Assembly: GCA_963850765.1 (NCBI GenBank)
Contig: CAWKMN010000003.1
Location: 1,240,001-1,304,000 of the forward strand
Origin: CAWKMN01 sp963850765
Lineage (GTDB): Bacteria > Chloroflexota > Anaerolineae > Aggregatilineales > Aggregatilineaceae
Direction: 5' to 3'
DNA: 64,000 bases
Below, one piece after another: positions 63,018 through 64,000 of the stretch. A model generated the notes under the pieces. The model searched no databases. It saw nothing but the letters and a program-made list of their open reading frames with translations, and was not told the DNA's origin. How positions within the stretch are numbered: position 1 is the first letter of the stretch; each line of letters starts with the position of its first letter. Both the position numbers and the translations under genes were made by a program.

Positions 63018-64000
63018 CTAGCCGCCGAAAATATCCTCTTCGGTCAGGCCGAGGATCTCGAATTGAAGCCGGACGGAGTCGAAGGTCGCGTCGTCAATGG
63101 GCGCGACGCCGGTCCAGCTGTAGGCCGTGAAGAGCGCGGTGGCTTCCCACGCTGCTTTGTCCCCGGCCAGGCCGAACAGGCCATCCAGAATCTGCTGTTT
63201 AACCTCAGCGGGGAAGTCCGGGCCGAAGCTCAACGTGTCGTTCGGGATGGGGGCGCTGATCGCCAGGACACGAACCTGATTCACCACATCGGGAGCCGTT
63301 TCGCGCACAGCGCGGCGGGCGTCCATGATACGAACGTCGCCGACGTACAGTTCGCCATCTTCGCCAATGTAGGACTCGTCAACCGTCAGATCGAATGGTT
63401 CGGGCACGTCCCCAAAGGTCCACTGCGCGCCGGGCATGATGGGCGGGCTGTAGTAGGTGGTGCCAAAATCCACTTCGCCGTTATACACGGCCAGGATGGT
63501 CTGGTTGTGTCCACCGGTCTGGACTTCGGAGCCAGGGACAATGCCCTTTGCCTGAAGTTCGACCGCCGGCACAACATAACCAGAGGTCGAACCCGGATCG
63601 CCATAGCCCCAGGTCTTGCCCGCGAGATCGCCCAGGACAAAAATATCGCTGTCGCGGCGCACAACATACTGCGCCCAGTAGACGTTCCAGCCATTGCGCA
63701 CGGCTGCCGCAGCGACTTGCACACCGCAGCGGTCGTTGGCCAGGATATAACCGGCCGCCGGGATAAAGCCCATCGTGCTGTCGGGCGCAGCGCACATGGC
63801 TTCGATAACCGCCGCGTAGGACGTCGGCACCGAGACTTCAAACGTCAGGCCGGTCGCGTCCTTGAGCGCCTGCTCCAGCACATCGCCGCCCTCAACAATA
63901 AGTTGAGCTTCAGCCGAGGGGACAAAGTAGACTTCGATGGGGTTTCCTTCGCTGCCTAGCGGGTCTTGTGCCGAAACCGACGGCACGGCCACCACGACGG
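63018..64000 (-). CDS. phnD: Phosphonate-type ABC transporter substrate-binding protein PhnD, N-terminus beyond window
   Basis: Partial; the signal peptide runs past position 64000 (visible end VAVPSVSAQDP, a likely cleavage region). The PhnD-like fold starts IEVYFVPSAEAQLIVEGGDV. GLTFEVSVPTSYAAVIEAMC, GFIPAAGYILAND, GKTWGYGDPGSTSGYVVP and HNQTILAVYNGEVDFGTTYY match PhnD/PtxB-type binding proteins. It is the first visible gene of phnDCE. The ligand (phosphonate, phosphite, methylphosphonate) is not decided. Confidence 0.9.
   Translation of the reverse strand, partial: VVVAVPSVSAQDPLGSEGNPIEVYFVPSAEAQLIVEGGDVLEQALKDATGLTFEVSVPTSYAAVIEAMCAAPDSTMGFIPAAGYILANDRCGVQVAAAAVRNGWNVYWAQYVVRRDSDIFVLGDLAGKTWGYGDPGSTSGYVVPAVELQAKGIVPGSEVQTGGHNQTILAVYNGEVDFGTTYYSPPIMPGAQWTFGDVPEPFDLTVDESYIGEDGELYVGDVRIMDARRAVRETAPDVVNQVRVLAISAPIPNDTLSFGPDFPAEVKQQILDGLFGLAGDKAAWEATALFTAYSWTGVAPIDDATFDSVRLQFEILGLTEEDIFGG

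Overview
The window looks like chromosomal DNA of a high-GC member of the Chloroflexota, most likely an Anaerolineae-type lineage. This is an inference from several signs: Gram-positive-style RNA regulators (two T-boxes and a SAM-I riboswitch), many multi-domain sensor kinases, a bifunctional penicillin-binding protein with a very long Pro-rich N-terminus, an M23 peptidase with four NBR1-type Ig repeats, and AIM24-type and DUF3267-type proteins. No rRNA, CRISPR array, prophage or insertion sequence was seen.

Layout. 1-341 (minus): serine-type T-box leader of a gene lying outside the window. 415-7324 (plus): PhoR/PhoB-like two-component pair, then a PHO-box-like promoter and a phosphate regulon (MshEN-Usp fusion, pstS, pstC, pstA, pstB), followed by a frame-broken CDP-alcohol phosphatidyltransferase. 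8275-14914 (minus): giant class A PBP, MaoC-like hydratase, methyltransferase and a membrane-anchored unknown. 15079-16614 (minus): metK under a SAM-I riboswitch. 16684-24411: HAD phosphatase, rlmN, MoaD-like protein, a large PAS/GAF kinase, thioredoxin-like genes and icd. 24556-31690: M23/NBR1 protein, a second PhoB/PhoR-like pair whose kinase has an in-frame stop, STAS protein, trmD, hutI. 31822-38894: ECF sigma and anti-sigma pair, comEA, two sensor-like genes, lysS, greA. 39169-43150: leuS with a T-box leader that contains a complete tRNA-Ala gene. 43613-46245: a promoter and terminator enclosing about 400 nt of structured RNA, then recX and rny. 47110-55791: AIM24, sugar-nucleotide epimerase, DUF3267 protease-like, copper module csoR-copZ-copA, DHOD-like, aldo/keto reductase, rfbC. 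55804-64000: proline dehydrogenase, a NarL-type sensor kinase, and a phnD-phnC-phnE transporter whose permease is unusual.

The strongest novelty candidate is the tRNA-Ala(GGC) gene at 39409-39482. It lies inside stem III of the leucine T-box of leuS, between the specifier domain and the antiterminator. The same transcript would be both a pre-tRNA and a tRNA-sensing leader, and maturation of the tRNA would cut the sensor apart. The second candidate is the unidentified RNA or leader upstream of recX.

Caution on sequence quality: at least six single-base frame breaks (CDP-alcohol transferase, methyltransferase tail, sensor at 34548, lysS, and two in phnE) plus one nonsense codon occur in 64 kb. 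A broken lysS is hard to reconcile with a living cell, so several of these are probably sequence errors.
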